The notes under the pieces are model-generated. The model was not told the origin of the DNA. It saw only the letters and a program-made list of their open reading frames with translations, and ran no database searches. Shown here piece by piece: positions 47,183-57,208 of a stretch of DNA of 64,000 nucleotides (position 1 is the stretch's first letter; every line of letters begins with the position of its first letter). Origin of the DNA: Candidatus Hydrogenedentota bacterium. GTDB taxonomy: Bacteria; Hydrogenedentota; Hydrogenedentia; Hydrogenedentales; CAILVY01. Where the stretch lies: NCBI GenBank assembly GCA_029565395.1, contig JAKQOG010000279.1, positions 1-64,000 of the forward strand, written 5' to 3'. A program made the position numbers and the translations under genes.

Positions 47183-47212
47183 TTGACATGGATATTTTTG
47201 ATTTGCTAGGAT
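47183..47212 (+). promoter_or_regulatory. Promoter of the tRNA cluster
   Basis: TTGACA (47183-47188), 18-base spacer, TAGGAT (47207-47212), ending 15 bases before the first tRNA. The consensus -35 and position make a tRNA promoter likely; tig and clpP downstream may also be read from it. Confidence 0.65.
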
Positions 47213-47227
47213 AGTTACACCAGTTGA

Positions 47228-47302
<75 letters not shown>

Positions 47303-47312
47303 TTTTCTTTTG

Positions 47313-47389
47313 GGGCCGTTAGCTCAGCTTGGTAGAGCAGGTGACTCTTAATCACAAGGTCGCAGGTTCGACTCCTGCACGGCCCACCA
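47313..47389 (+). tRNA. tRNA-Lys(CTT)
   Basis: 77 bases: acceptor GGGCCGT/ACGGCCC, D-loop AGCTTGGTAGAG, anticodon loop CTCTTAA (anticodon CTT), T-arm CAGGTTCGACTCCTG and an encoded CCA. It follows tRNA-Gly by ten bases. Confidence 0.97.
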
Positions 47390-47449
47390 GAAACTACCCC
47401 GCGGCGCTGCCGATTTGATAGAATAGAGTGTTTAGGATACGGCCAACGC

Positions 47450-47534
47450 GGGCGAGTGGCGGAATTGGCAGACGCGCTGGACTTAGGATCCAGTACCGCA
47501 AGGTGTGCGGGTTCAACTCCCGCCTCGCCCACCA
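47450..47534 (+). tRNA. tRNA-Leu(TAG)
   Basis: 85 bases with acceptor GGGCGAG/CTCGCCC, anticodon stem CTGGA/TCCAG with loop CTTAGGA (anticodon TAG), a long variable arm (TACCGCAAGGTGT region) as expected for class II Leu tRNA, and an encoded CCA. Confidence 0.96.
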
Positions 47535-47558
47535 ACCTGTGAGTGAATGAAGGATACC

Positions 47559-49067
47559 ATGAGCGACCAGGAAAAGAATGAGATGGAAGGCGCGGCTGAC
47601 GCGGCCGCCACAACGGAAGACCCCCACGAACACGAACATGATCACGAACATGATCATGAACATGAACATGGTCATAAACATGGCCATGAACATGAAAAAG
47701 AGGAAGAAGAAAAATTCGAGTTCGTGGAAGAACCGAGCTTTGATGTGAACTATAAGGGCGATTGCGCCTATGAAGTAAAAGTCAGCATTGCGCCGTCGAA
47801 TGAAAAGAAGCAGGCGGAAAAGCTGCTGGACGACCTTCAGGAAGACGCGGAAATGCCCGGGTTCCGTAAAGGCCGGGCGCCCCGCCGCCTCTTGGAGAAA
47901 AAATTCGGCAAAGCCCTGCGTGGCGATGCCACCGAGAAACTTATAAGCGCGGCCTTCAAAAAGCTCGTGGAAGAAAAAAAGTTGCGGCCCATCCAAACCC
48001 CACAGATTGACGGGCTTGAGAATGTGCTGGAACGTCCGGAAGACGCACCCCTGAGTTTCACAATGTCCTTTGAGGTTGCTCCAAAATGCGAACTGGGCAA
48101 ATACCGGGGCATCGCCCTCGAATGCCCGATCCGCAAGGTGGAAGAAAAAGATATCACGGACGCCTTAGACCGCATGCGGAACCGGTTCGCACTGTATGAG
48201 CCGGTTGATAAAAGAAGCAAAGCGAAAGAGGGCGACCAAGTCATTATTGATTTCAAAGGCACGGTGGACGGTCAAGAATTCGCGGGCGGCGCGGCGGAAA
48301 GTTATCCTTACATCCTGGGATCCAAGCGGTTCTTCCCGGAATTTGAGACCGCGCTATTGGGCGTGAAACCAGGACAGGAAGTCAATTGCACGGTAGCCTT
48401 TCCCGGTGATTATTCCAATGCGCAACTGGCGGGGAAAAACGCCGAATTTATAATCAACGTGTCCGAAGTAAAACGCAAAAAAGCGCCTGAGTTGAATGAT
48501 GAATTCGCTAAAATGGCCGGCGTGGAAAGCGCTGAGGCGCTGAAAGAACGCGTGTCGAATGATTTGCGCAAGAGCGTGGAGGACGCCGCGAAGCAGGTAG
48601 TGGAGAGCCGTGCACTCCAGGCCATCATTGATGACAGCACCTTTGAACTGCCCAAGAGCCTGGTCAAAGAGGTTTCTGACGATTATTACGACCAGGAACT
48701 CAAGCGGTTGCGCGAGGTGCGCATGCCTCATTCTGAAATTGAAGCGAAAGAAGAAGAAATCCGCAAGGACTGCGAAGCGCGCGCATTGCGTTCCATAAAA
48801 TCCCTCGTTGCGATTAATGAAATCGGCGCCGCGGAAGGCGTTGAAGTCACGGAAGAAGATTTTGAAAAAGAGGCGGAGGCAATTGTGAGCCGCACAGGCA
48901 TGGGCTTGGACGTGGTGAAACGGTATCTGAGCGAAGACAAAAGCCGCGACGATGTGAGCGACCGTATCTTCCGCCAAAAGACAGTGGCGATTATCGTGGA
49001 TAACGCCCAAGTCACCCACAAAGAACTGTCCGCTGAAGACTGGGAAAAGGAACTCGAAAATGTCTAG
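47559..49067 (+). CDS. tig: Trigger factor with His-rich N-terminal extension
   Basis: About 502 aa from ATG 47559, chosen because AAGGA precedes it; ATG 47547 is very close to the tRNA end. Ribosome-associated peptidyl-prolyl isomerase and chaperone. The ribosome-binding domain has the signature [17 protein letters not shown]. The FKBP-like domain contains [20 protein letters not shown] and [20 protein letters not shown], and the helical C-terminal domain follows. Preceding this are about 60 residues, acidic and with a HEHEHDHE-type run rich in His. Family members usually have about 430-450 aa and lack it. It overlaps clpP by eight bases. Confidence 0.95.
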   Translation: MSDQEKNEMEGAADAAATTEDPHEHEHDHEHDHEHEHGHKHGHEHEKEEEEKFEFVEEPSFDVNYKGDCAYEVKVSIAPSNEKKQAEKLLDDLQEDAEMPGFRKGRAPRRLLEKKFGKALRGDATEKLISAAFKKLVEEKKLRPIQTPQIDGLENVLERPEDAPLSFTMSFEVAPKCELGKYRGIALECPIRKVEEKDITDALDRMRNRFALYEPVDKRSKAKEGDQVIIDFKGTVDGQEFAGGAAESYPYILGSKRFFPEFETALLGVKPGQEVNCTVAFPGDYSNAQLAGKNAEFIINVSEVKRKKAPELNDEFAKMAGVESAEALKERVSNDLRKSVEDAAKQVVESRALQAIIDDSTFELPKSLVKEVSDDYYDQELKRLREVRMPHSEIEAKEEEIRKDCEARALRSIKSLVAINEIGAAEGVEVTEEDFEKEAEAIVSRTGMGLDVVKRYLSEDKSRDDVSDRIFRQKTVAIIVDNAQVTHKELSAEDWEKELENV

Positions 49068-49716
49068 TCACGATCCCGCGGAGGTGCTGGTCCGGCATGC
49101 GGCGGATTTGACGGGAAATACACCGGTCGATCCCAAAGCCGTGACAATTTATGAGCAAACCAGCCGCGGCGACCGGCCCTACGACATCTATTCCCGGTTA
49201 TTGGCGGACCGGATTATCTTTCTCGGCATGCCCATCGACGATTATGTAGCGAATTATATCATCGCGCAATTGCTCTTCCTGGAAGCGGAAGATCCCGATA
49301 AGGATATCAACCTGTATATCAATACGCCGGGTGGCAGCGTAACCGCCGGTTTGGCTATTTATGACACCATGCAATTCATCCGGCCCGATATCGCCACCAT
49401 TTGCCTTGGGCAAGCCTCCAGTATGGGCGCCGTCCTGATGGCCGCAGGCCGTAAAGGTAAACGCTTTGCCCTGCCCTATTCCCGCTTCCTCCTGCACCAA
49501 TTGGTCGGCGGAGTCCAGGGACAAGCCACCGATATCGATATCCAGGCCCGTGAAATCGTCCGCATCGGCGAGATGATAGACGAGATCCTGGTCAACCACA
49601 CCGGCCAACCCATTGAAGTTATCCAGCGCGATAGCGACCGCGATTTCTTCATGAATGCACAGGAAGCTAAAGATTACGGCTTGGTCGACGAAATCCTGAC
49701 ACGCCAAAAACGATAG
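49060..49716 (+). CDS. clpP: ATP-dependent Clp protease proteolytic subunit
   Basis: 218 aa. The catalytic triad is readable as Ser121 ([10 protein letters not shown]), His146 ([10 protein letters not shown]) and Asp191 ([10 protein letters not shown]). The N-terminus and [19 protein letters not shown] match the family. It assembles as a tetradecamer with ClpX. The start overlaps tig by eight bases (ATGTCTAG). LHQLVGG replaces the more common IHQPLGG. It lies about 200 bp upstream of clpX. Confidence 0.97.
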   Translation: MSSHDPAEVLVRHAADLTGNTPVDPKAVTIYEQTSRGDRPYDIYSRLLADRIIFLGMPIDDYVANYIIAQLLFLEAEDPDKDINLYINTPGGSVTAGLAIYDTMQFIRPDIATICLGQASSMGAVLMAAGRKGKRFALPYSRFLLHQLVGGVQGQATDIDIQAREIVRIGEMIDEILVNHTGQPIEVIQRDSDRDFFMNAQEAKDYGLVDEILTRQKR

Positions 49717-49833
49717 GCTGGGAACTCCTTACGCCCTATCAAGATTTATATAACAGGGTGGGATTTGACCCAGCCCGGGGTTAAATGGCACAATTCCAGG
49801 TGATGATGATGGTGATGAAGCAGAGGAAAACTA

Positions 49834-49863
49834 TTGACAAAACGGCGAGTAAAGTGATATATT
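49834..49863 (+). promoter_or_regulatory. Promoter of clpX
   Basis: TTGACA (49834-49839), 18-base spacer, TATATT (49858-49863). It lies in the 204-bp gap between clpP and clpX and indicates that clpX can be transcribed on its own. Confidence 0.6.
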
Positions 49864-49876
49864 TACTAGTGGCCAT

Positions 49877-49901
49877 GCCGCCCCAATAACGGGGAGGCGG
49901 C
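49877..49901 (+). promoter_or_regulatory. Hairpin in the clpX 5' leader
   Basis: GCCGCC (49877-49882) and GGCGGC (49896-49901) pair around a C-rich/G-rich loop, extended by further CC/GG pairs. It starts just downstream of the expected clpX transcription start and ends 19 bases before the ATG, which is preceded by GGGAGG. It could attenuate clpX expression or stabilise the mRNA; its role is unproven. Confidence 0.45.
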
Positions 49902-49920
49902 CCAACTATGGGAGGTCTGT

Positions 49921-51201
49921 ATGGCCCCACAGCGCACGCGCAATGATGTTCCTACGTGTTCCTTTTGTGGCAAACGCCATGATGAGGTCAATAAGCTCAT
50001 TGCAGGCCCCGATGTCAACATCTGTGACGAATGCGTGCGGTTATGCGGCGAAATCGTGGCTGAGGATCGTGCCCGGAAAGGGGGCGCCCGGGCCATGCGC
50101 GTCCCTACCCCCCACGAAATCAAGGATTTCCTGGATCAGTATTGCGTGGGGCAGGAACATGCAAAACGGGTGTTATCGGTAGCGGTTCACAACCATTACA
50201 AGCGAATTGCCTCGGGCGGTGAAATCGACGGGGTTGAAATACAGAAATCGAACGTTTTACTGATTGGTCCTTCGGGCTGTGGAAAAACCTTGTTGGCGGA
50301 AACCTTGGCACGGATGTTGGACGTGCCGTTTGCCGTGGTGGATGCGACCACTCTGACAGAAGCGGGGTATGTGGGCGATGACGTGGAAAACGTCATCCTT
50401 AAGTTGTTGCAGGCGGCGGACTTCGACCAAGCGCGCGCGGAAATGGGCATTGTATACATTGACGAAGTAGACAAGTTGTCCCGCAAGAGCGACAGCCCCT
50501 CGATTACACGCGACGTATCCGGTGAAGGCGTACAGCAAGCACTGCTAAAAATTTTAGAAGGCACAGTGGCAAATGTACCGCCACAAGGCGGGCGTAAGCA
50601 CCCGCAGCAGGAATGCATCCAGGTGGATACCCGCAATATCCTGTTCATATGCGGCGGTGCGTTTAATGGTCTCGAAAAAACCATTGAAAAGCGCCTGGGC
50701 TCCAACGTAATTGGCTTCAATGCGGAGATTAAGTCCAAAAGACACCGCAAAATCGGTGAATTATTGCTCCAAATCCGCCCGGAAGACCTGATTAAATTCG
50801 GCATGATTCCCGAGTTCTGCGGACGCCTTCCCATCATTGCCACGCTTCATGAATTGACCGATGAGGACCTGATTCGCATCCTGGTGGAGCCGAAAAACGC
50901 CCTCACCCGCCAGTACGAAAAATTATTCCAACTGGAAAATGTGACGTTACGTTTTCCAGAGGAGACGATTGCTGCCATTGCCAACCGTGCCATCCAACTC
51001 GATACGGGCGCCCGTGGTCTGCGCAGCATCCTCGAAGAGGTTATGCTGGGCGTAATGTTCGATATCCCCTCCCGCAAGGATGTGAAGGAATGCGTGATTA
51101 CACCGGGCGTAATCCTCAAGCAGGAAGAACCTCTGCTGGTTTATGAGCACGAAGCGAACGTGCGTTCCATCGATCTTTCTCAAAAATCCGCTACCGCGTA
51201 A
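49921..51201 (+). CDS. clpX: ATP-dependent Clp protease ATP-binding subunit
   Basis: 426 aa AAA+ unfoldase. The N-terminal zinc-binding domain has [11 protein letters not shown]...[14 protein letters not shown]. Walker A reads [15 protein letters not shown], Walker B is YIDEVDKL, and sensor 2 is in [15 protein letters not shown]. The pore loop is GYVGDDVEN. The IGF loop region (VIGFNAE) is present for ClpP binding. GGGAGG precedes the ATG. It partners the upstream ClpP. Confidence 0.97.
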   Translation: MAPQRTRNDVPTCSFCGKRHDEVNKLIAGPDVNICDECVRLCGEIVAEDRARKGGARAMRVPTPHEIKDFLDQYCVGQEHAKRVLSVAVHNHYKRIASGGEIDGVEIQKSNVLLIGPSGCGKTLLAETLARMLDVPFAVVDATTLTEAGYVGDDVENVILKLLQAADFDQARAEMGIVYIDEVDKLSRKSDSPSITRDVSGEGVQQALLKILEGTVANVPPQGGRKHPQQECIQVDTRNILFICGGAFNGLEKTIEKRLGSNVIGFNAEIKSKRHRKIGELLLQIRPEDLIKFGMIPEFCGRLPIIATLHELTDEDLIRILVEPKNALTRQYEKLFQLENVTLRFPEETIAAIANRAIQLDTGARGLRSILEEVMLGVMFDIPSRKDVKECVITPGVILKQEEPLLVYEHEANVRSIDLSQKSATA

Positions 51202-51233
51202 TCGGAACACCCCTTTCCTTTTCTATTCCCAAC

Positions 51234-51253
51234 CCGATAGAGTATACTATCGG
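51234..51253. promoter_or_regulatory. 7-bp inverted repeat between clpX and lon
   Basis: CCGATAG, six bases (AGTATA), CTATCGG. The center includes a TATACT, which could be a -10 box, so the palindrome could be an operator of lon. No T-run follows, so it does not look like a terminator. Confidence 0.35.
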
Positions 51254-51333
51254 CATTCCTTGAATTTATTAAGGCCGATCATGGCGCTGTTGTCTTTATA
51301 AGTGTTTTTCTTGACTGTAGTTGGAGACTCTGT

Positions 51334-53676
51334 ATGCCCCGAAAACCGCGTGCGAAAAAAGAGCGCACCTTTCGTTTGCCCTTATTGCCATTAAAAGACG
51401 TGGTGGTCTTTCCACGGATGATTGTACCGTTGCTGGTGGGCCGACCAGGCTCGCTCAATGCCATTGAGGAGAGCCTGGCGGAAGATACGCCGCTGTTCCT
51501 CTGCACGCAGCGGGACGCGGCCATTGAAGAGCCCAAAGGCGAGAATATGTATGTGGTTGGGGTAGGGGCGAAGGTGCATCAAACCCTCCGCATGCCGGAT
51601 GGCACCATGAAGATTGTGGTGGAGGGGCTGGGCCGGGGGTTCGTCACGGAATTTATCTTCGGGCCGGATTTTGGCGAGGCCGTGGTACGCCAAATCGATT
51701 CCACCGTTCCCCCTGATACGGAATTGGAAGGCCTCACCCGCGCCGCCTTGAGTCAGTTTGAGGAATATACCAAGCAGAGTCAGCGCGTGGCCCCGGAAAT
51801 CCTTTCCACCATTCAGGGAATGAGCGAAGCCGATGCCATGGCGGATACCTTGTGCGCGTACTTGCCTGTGCGTGTCGAGGAACGCCAAGAACTCCTGGAG
51901 ATCCTGGAGGTGGACAAGCGGCTTGAACGCATTTGTCAGTTGCTGATGCGCGAGAATGATTTGCTGCGCATCGAAAATACTGTACGGGATCGGGTCCGCG
52001 AGCAGATGGAACGCGGCCAGCGCGATCATTATCTGCATGAACATCTGCGGGCGATTCAGCAGGAGTTGGGCGGGCACGAGGACGGTATGGGCAATGAATT
52101 CGGGGAAATGCGCGCCCTGATTGACAAAGCCAACATGCCTCCGGAGGTGAAAGAGAAAGCCGACCGGGAATATGTGCGGTATGAGCGCATGTCCTCCATG
52201 AGCCCGGAAAGCGCGGTTATCCGCAGCTATCTTGAGTGGCTGTGCGACATGCCCTGGGACAAACGCACGGAAGATGCCCTCGCTCTTGATGTAGCGCAGA
52301 AAGTGCTTGATGAAGACCATTACGGCCTGGAAAAGGTGAAAGAACGCATTTTGGAATTTCTGGCCGTTCGAAAGCTGAGCAACACGGTTAAAGGCCCTAT
52401 TCTCTGCCTGGTGGGTCCTCCCGGCGTGGGGAAAACCTCGCTTGGTCAGTCTATTGCCCGGGCGATGCAACGCGAGTTCGTCCGGGTATCTCTCGGCGGC
52501 GTCCGGGATGAAGCGGAAATACGGGGTCACCGGCGCACATACATAGGCGCCTTGCCCGGACGCATCATTCAGAGCATGAAAAAGGTCAAGGTGAAAAATC
52601 CCGTATTTATGCTGGATGAAGTGGACAAAATGGCCGTGGACTTTCGGGGCGACCCGTCCTCGGCGCTGCTGGAAGTGCTTGACCCCGCTCAGAACAAAAT
52701 GTTCAGTGATCACTATCTCGAAGTGGAATTCGATCTCTCCGAAGTATTTTTCATTTGTACCGCCAACAGTGAATATGACATCCCGTACGCCCTGCATGAC
52801 CGGATGGAAATCGTGCGTCTGCCCGGCTATACCATGCATGAGAAGGAGCAAATCGCCCGCCTTTTCCTGATCCCCCGCCAGATGGAACAATGCGGTCTCA
52901 AATCGGAACATGTCGATATAACTAATGAGGCCATGGATACTCTGATTCAGCGGTATACCCGCGAGGCCGGCGTACGCGAACTCGAACGGCAAATCGCGAA
53001 CATTTTCCGCAAAGTAGCCCGGAAAGTAGTGTCAAATGAAGTTTCAGATCGATGGAGTGTGGATGCCGCACGGGTGATAGATCTGCTCGGCCCCCCTCCC
53101 TACAGTGCATTGCGCGCGGAGGTCCAGCCGCAGATCGGTGTTGCCATCGGCATGGCATGGACCCAATCCGGCGGGGACATTCTGACCATCGAAACCAGCA
53201 TCATGAAGGGCAAGGGAAAACTGACCCTGACTGGGCAACTGGGCGAGGTCATGAAGGAATCGGCCTCGGCGGGATATACCTACCTGCGTGCAAATGCCGC
53301 CGAGTTGAAGATACCGGCGGATTTTTACAAAAACACGGACATCCACGTCCATGTGCCGGAAGGCGCTATCCCAAAAGACGGTCCTTCCGCCGGGGTTACC
53401 TTGGTCACCTCCATGCTTTCCGCGCTCACCACCAAGCCCCCGAAAGGCGCCTTGTCCATGACCGGAGAGATCACCCTCCGAGGCCGGGTATTGCCTGTCG
53501 GGGGGATTAAAGAAAAAGTTCTGGCCGCACACCGGGCCGGTATCCGGCAGATTATATTGCCCAAGGAAAATGAAAAAGATTTCCCGGATATTCCCGAAGA
53601 AGTACGGCAGGATATAGAATTCACATTGGTAGAGAATCTTGCCGAAGTGCTGGCAATTGCGTTCCCATGGGAATAG
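51334..53676 (+). CDS. lon: Lon protease
   Basis: 780 aa ATP-dependent serine protease. The LonN domain begins FRLPLLPLKDVVVFPRM. The AAA+ domain has GPPGVGKTSLGQSIA and MLDEVDKMAVDF. The proteolytic domain holds the Ser-Lys dyad in DGPSAGVTLV and GGIKEKVLAAHRAG. It degrades damaged or regulatory proteins in the cytoplasm. It is adjacent to tig-clpP-clpX and engB. Confidence 0.97.
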   Translation: MPRKPRAKKERTFRLPLLPLKDVVVFPRMIVPLLVGRPGSLNAIEESLAEDTPLFLCTQRDAAIEEPKGENMYVVGVGAKVHQTLRMPDGTMKIVVEGLGRGFVTEFIFGPDFGEAVVRQIDSTVPPDTELEGLTRAALSQFEEYTKQSQRVAPEILSTIQGMSEADAMADTLCAYLPVRVEERQELLEILEVDKRLERICQLLMRENDLLRIENTVRDRVREQMERGQRDHYLHEHLRAIQQELGGHEDGMGNEFGEMRALIDKANMPPEVKEKADREYVRYERMSSMSPESAVIRSYLEWLCDMPWDKRTEDALALDVAQKVLDEDHYGLEKVKERILEFLAVRKLSNTVKGPILCLVGPPGVGKTSLGQSIARAMQREFVRVSLGGVRDEAEIRGHRRTYIGALPGRIIQSMKKVKVKNPVFMLDEVDKMAVDFRGDPSSALLEVLDPAQNKMFSDHYLEVEFDLSEVFFICTANSEYDIPYALHDRMEIVRLPGYTMHEKEQIARLFLIPRQMEQCGLKSEHVDITNEAMDTLIQRYTREAGVRELERQIANIFRKVARKVVSNEVSDRWSVDAARVIDLLGPPPYSALRAEVQPQIGVAIGMAWTQSGGDILTIETSIMKGKGKLTLTGQLGEVMKESASAGYTYLRANAAELKIPADFYKNTDIHVHVPEGAIPKDGPSAGVTLVTSMLSALTTKPPKGALSMTGEITLRGRVLPVGGIKEKVLAAHRAGIRQIILPKENEKDFPDIPEEVRQDIEFTLVENLAEVLAIAFPWE

Positions 53677-53704
53677 TGGATTCACACGGACTAACACGGA
53701 CTGG
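53677..53704. repeat. Interspersed repeat (TTCACACGGACTAACACGGA type)
   Basis: A short sequence with two CACGGACT units, immediately after lon and just before engB. Sequences of this type recur widely between bacterial genes. It falls in the apparent N-terminus of the longest engB frame. Confidence 0.45.
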
Positions 53705-53714
53705 CGCTGAAGAC

Positions 53715-54323
53715 ATGAGAATGCAGTACGCAAAATTTCTCAAAAGCACGCTGAATGCGGCGGATTTCCCGAAAGATCGCCGCCCGGAAATCGCATTTTT
53801 AGGGCGATCGAATGTGGGAAAATCTTCGCTCTTGAATACGTTGCTGGGGCAAAAGAATCTGGCCAAAACCAGCAGTACGCCGGGCAAAACACAAACCATT
53901 AATTTTTTCGATGTGAACGGCGAGGTCTATTTTGTCGATTTGCCCGGATACGGCTATGCCGAAGTGCCCAGGCATCTCAAACACGCATGGAACCAGGTGA
54001 TGGTGGATTATCTGAAGACGCGGAAGGAGTTGCGGCTGGCCGTATCGCTCTTGGATGCCCGGCACGCGCCGCCGGATCATGACGCGCACATGCTGGAGAT
54101 TCTTGAGGAGGCGGAAGTTCCCACGCTTCTGGTGGCCACCAAAATCGATAAAGTGCCCCGCGGACAGCGCAAGCAGCATTTGGAACGTATTCGCAAAACG
54201 TTGCATTTGGATTCCGATTTGCTCATCATTCCCTTTTCCTCGGTCACCCGCGAGGGTGTTCGGGATCTCTGGCAGGTGATCGAAGAAACGCTCCGCAACG
54301 ATCGTTTGGAGGATGAAGAATAA
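53715..54323 (+). CDS. engB: Ribosome biogenesis GTPase YihA/EngB
   Basis: About 202 aa from ATG 53715 (after GAAG); the frame is open upstream to 53667 through a repeat. G motifs: G1 GRSNVGKSSLLN, G2 STPGKTQTINFF, G3 DLPGYGYAEV and G4 ATKIDKV. Essential in many bacteria for 50S subunit assembly. Confidence 0.95.
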   Translation: MRMQYAKFLKSTLNAADFPKDRRPEIAFLGRSNVGKSSLLNTLLGQKNLAKTSSTPGKTQTINFFDVNGEVYFVDLPGYGYAEVPRHLKHAWNQVMVDYLKTRKELRLAVSLLDARHAPPDHDAHMLEILEEAEVPTLLVATKIDKVPRGQRKQHLERIRKTLHLDSDLLIIPFSSVTREGVRDLWQVIEETLRNDRLEDEE

Positions 54324-54351
54324 CAGCGTTATTAAGCAGGGAGGTCATAGC

Positions 54352-55623
54352 ATGAAGACGGTGACACGGCGGGAATTTGTGAGAGACAGTGGAATCGTTC
54401 TGATGACTGCCGGAGCCTTCCAGGGGGCATGGGCGCAGCCCAGCGAACGGGTCCGGCATGCGGTGATCGGTTTGGGCGGTCAGGGAAGGCGGCATGCAAA
54501 AGTATTTGGCTCGTTTCCGGACTGTGAACTTGTGGCAATATGCGATGTGGATCCCAAGCGCCGGGCAAAAGCCCTGGAAGAGATTCCAAAAGCGGATACA
54601 GTAAAGCAGTATGAAGATTACCGGAAGGTGCTTAACGATACGAGCATTGATACGGTGAGCATTGCCACGCCGGACCATTGGCATACTCCGATAGCCATCG
54701 CGGCAATGAAGGCGGGGAAACATGTCTATGTGGAAAAGCCCTGTTGTCATAATGTACATGAGGGGCGGGTGCTTCTGGAAGCCGCGAAGAAGTATGGCAA
54801 GTGCGTACAACATGGCACACAAGGCAGGAGCGGCGAAGGTATTCAAATTGCTGTTGATTATCTCCGTGCGGGCAATCTCGGCTCGGTGCGAATGGCGAAA
54901 GCCATAAACCATCAGTTGCGTCAGGCGATAGGCCGTGCAGAAGAGAGCGAGCCCCCGGAAGGGGTCAATTACGATATGTGGCTGGGACCCGCCCCGATCC
55001 ACCGATTTACGTTGAACCGCTGGCACTACAACTGGCATTGGTTTTGGGATTACGGCTGCGGGGATTTGGGGAACGACGGGATTCATCAGGTGGACGAAGC
55101 CCGTTGGGGCCTCGGTGTGGGAATGCCCAAGGCCGTGAGTGCCTCCGGTGGTCAATTGTTTTATGACGATGACCATGAAACACCCGATACGCAGGTGGTG
55201 ACGTTCGAATTTGAAAAATGCTACCTGCTGTATGAAATGCGCTTGTGGACCGATTACCCCATGGAAGGGCATGACAACGGCGTGGTGTTTTACGGGGATA
55301 AGGGCACTGTTCATTTGGGCCGGAAAGGCAGCGAGGTTGAACTCATTGGCGAGGAACGGAAACTCATTGGCAGTGGAGCGGATATCCAGGCCCACATACG
55401 GAATTTTCTGGATTGTGTGAAGGCAAATACCCCGGAGAAATTGAAAGCGCCCGCCTCCGAGGCGGTAATTTCCGCCACCTTGTGCCATTTGGGCAATATC
55501 GCGACGCGTGTTAGCCGGAAACTGCATTTTGACGCCGAGACTTGGACGTGTGGGGATGATCAGGAAGCGAACGCACTATTGAAACGCGCGTATCGCACAG
55601 GATATGAGCTTTTGGAAGTCTAG
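54352..55623 (+). CDS. Tat-exported Gfo/Idh/MocA-family oxidoreductase
   Basis: About 423 aa from ATG 54352, preceded by AGGGAGGT; the frame upstream to 54313 overlaps engB. The twin-arginine signal is TRREFVRDSGIVLMTAG. The Rossmann domain has VIGLGGQGRRHAKVF and IEKPCCHNVHE (the EKP catalytic motif); the C-terminal substrate-binding domain has the WHYNWHWFWDYGCGDLGNDGIHQVDEARW pattern. Such secreted dehydrogenases probably act on sugars in the periplasm. It is convergent with the sulfatase operon. Confidence 0.9.
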   Translation: MKTVTRREFVRDSGIVLMTAGAFQGAWAQPSERVRHAVIGLGGQGRRHAKVFGSFPDCELVAICDVDPKRRAKALEEIPKADTVKQYEDYRKVLNDTSIDTVSIATPDHWHTPIAIAAMKAGKHVYVEKPCCHNVHEGRVLLEAAKKYGKCVQHGTQGRSGEGIQIAVDYLRAGNLGSVRMAKAINHQLRQAIGRAEESEPPEGVNYDMWLGPAPIHRFTLNRWHYNWHWFWDYGCGDLGNDGIHQVDEARWGLGVGMPKAVSASGGQLFYDDDHETPDTQVVTFEFEKCYLLYEMRLWTDYPMEGHDNGVVFYGDKGTVHLGRKGSEVELIGEERKLIGSGADIQAHIRNFLDCVKANTPEKLKAPASEAVISATLCHLGNIATRVSRKLHFDAETWTCGDDQEANALLKRAYRTGYELLEV

Positions 55624-55646
55624 GGCTTCTTATGTTTTAATTGCTA

Positions 55647-55676
55647 CCTCTTTCTTTTCACGAGAAAAGAAAGAGG
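55647..55676. terminator. Inverted repeat between convergent genes, possible bidirectional terminator
   Basis: CCTCTTTCTTTTC (55647-55659), a four-base loop, and its exact reverse complement GAAAAGAAAGAGG (55664-55676). The hairpin is followed by CAAAGAAAAGCG, not a T-run, on the plus strand, so termination is not certain. A related copy (58688-58716) follows the beta-hydroxyacid dehydrogenase gene on the other side of this gene cluster. Confidence 0.5.
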
Positions 55677-55774
55677 CAAAGAAAAGCGATATTTTTCTCT
55701 CTGATTAGGAAATCATATTCGTATTTATCGTGTGATAAGTTATAATGCATTAGTCGCAATGTGGCGGGCGTGTC

Positions 55775-57208
55775 CTACTCTCTGACATCGGCTTTTGCGG
55801 GATCATAATCCGGATTTCGGACCATTTCCTGGGCGCCCACTTCTGTACGCCATTGTTTAAGCTTTTGGTAGAGTTCTTTAGCCTTTTCAGGCATTTCGGA
55901 AGCAAGGTTGTGACGCTCCCCCACGTCTTTTTCGAGGTCAAAAAGTTCCAATGCGCCGGGAGTGTCGATGCCCTCGATACTTTGCTCGAACCACTCGATA
56001 AGCTTGTAGTTTCCCTCGCGGATCGCGCCGCTGGGGGCAATGCCAATCGAATGGTAATGGGGGTAGTGCCAGTAGAGGGCCTTTCGTTTCAGGGGGCCGG
56101 TTTGGGTAAGCAGCGGCATGAGACTGACGCCGTCCACGGCTCCCGTAGCCAGTTTTATATCGGCCATTTCGGCAAACGTGGGGAAAAAATCGATACAGCA
56201 CACAGGATCACTCATTTCCCGGCCTGCGGGAATCACCTTGGGCCAACGCATTAGAAACGGCACCCGGATACCGCCTTCATAAAGGTCGGCTTTCCATCCA
56301 TACAACGGTTTGAGGCCCTCACGCCCGAAGTAATCGCCGTTGTCCCCTAGAAAAATGACCAGGGTATTGTCAGTGAGATTATGCTCATCCAACGTGTCCA
56401 ACAACCGTCCGACGTGTTTGTCGAGCGTTTCCACCATGGCGCCGATAACCGGATTATTGCCCTGCTTGTTGCAGGCGTCTGGTTTATTGGCGTATTTGAT
56501 AATGCGCGGGGTGTATTCCATGACGGGCTGGTGAATGCTGCTGTGCGACACATAGCAGAAGAATGGTTTGTCATGATTGGCTTCGATAAAAGCAATGGCG
56601 CGATCAGTGATCTGACGGACGTGATGGGCATCGGCATTGGGATCCGCCCCGGCTTTGGCGGCCGCGTTAGCCTCCGGCTTGTCCAGCGCCAGCACATCGG
56701 AGAATCCCTGGGTGTCGGGATCCCCGGGGCGTCCGGGTCGATAGTTTTTATCAGCGCTCAGATGCCATTTCCCGAAGTGTCCGGAGACATAGCCCTCTTT
56801 TTTAAGCATTTCGGGAATAGTGATTTCCTCCAGAGGCAGGGATTTTTGCCAGTCGGGTGTTTTAAGCTTTGCATAGGGGTAAGGATTTCCGGGGATATAG
56901 TCGGTGATATGAAGACGTGCGGAATACTTTCCGGTCATGAGTGCGGCCCGGGTGGGGGAGCAGACCGGGGCGGCCACATAGCCATGAGTAAACTTGAGTC
57001 CCTGCGCGGCGATCTTGTCAATGTTCGGCGTTTCATAAAAGGGATTTCCATAACAACCAAGCTGGTGCTGCCCCATATCATCAATCAAAATGAGCACGAT
57101 ATTGGGCTTTCTCTTGGGGGCAGCATAACTGGCAGCCGCCAGCATCGCTGAAAGTACACCCGCGGCGGCGGCACTTAAAAAATCGCGGCGATCCAGGGTG
57201 GACATCAT
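55775..57208 (-). CDS. Sulfatase, Cys-type formylglycine (CxPxR)
   Basis: About 477 aa, with start among three consecutive ATGs at 57211, 57208 and 57205 following AAGGAGAA. An N-terminal export signal (STLDRRDFLSAAAAGVLSAM) suggests Tat export. The alkaline-phosphatase-fold core begins NIVLILIDDMGQHQLGCYG. The catalytic motif is APVCSPTRAALMTGK; the Cys (about residue 83 from ATG 57208) should become formylglycine. GHFGKWHL and the C-terminal substrate pocket fit sulfatases of the arylsulfatase A family. It should remove sulfate from sulfated polysaccharides. No sulfatase-maturing enzyme is adjacent, but the window has two uncharacterised radical SAM proteins. Confidence 0.93.
   Translation of the reverse strand: MMSTLDRRDFLSAAAAGVLSAMLAAASYAAPKRKPNIVLILIDDMGQHQLGCYGNPFYETPNIDKIAAQGLKFTHGYVAAPVCSPTRAALMTGKYSARLHITDYIPGNPYPYAKLKTPDWQKSLPLEEITIPEMLKKEGYVSGHFGKWHLSADKNYRPGRPGDPDTQGFSDVLALDKPEANAAAKAGADPNADAHHVRQITDRAIAFIEANHDKPFFCYVSHSSIHQPVMEYTPRIIKYANKPDACNKQGNNPVIGAMVETLDKHVGRLLDTLDEHNLTDNTLVIFLGDNGDYFGREGLKPLYGWKADLYEGGIRVPFLMRWPKVIPAGREMSDPVCCIDFFPTFAEMADIKLATGAVDGVSLMPLLTQTGPLKRKALYWHYPHYHSIGIAPSGAIREGNYKLIEWFEQSIEGIDTPGALELFDLEKDVGERHNLASEMPEKAKELYQKLKQWRTEVGAQEMVRNPDYDPAKADVRE

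Noticed and set aside
51391-52992. 533-aa minus-strand open frame
   Set aside because: It lies opposite lon, has no recognisable motifs and is His/Phe-rich as expected for an antisense shadow.
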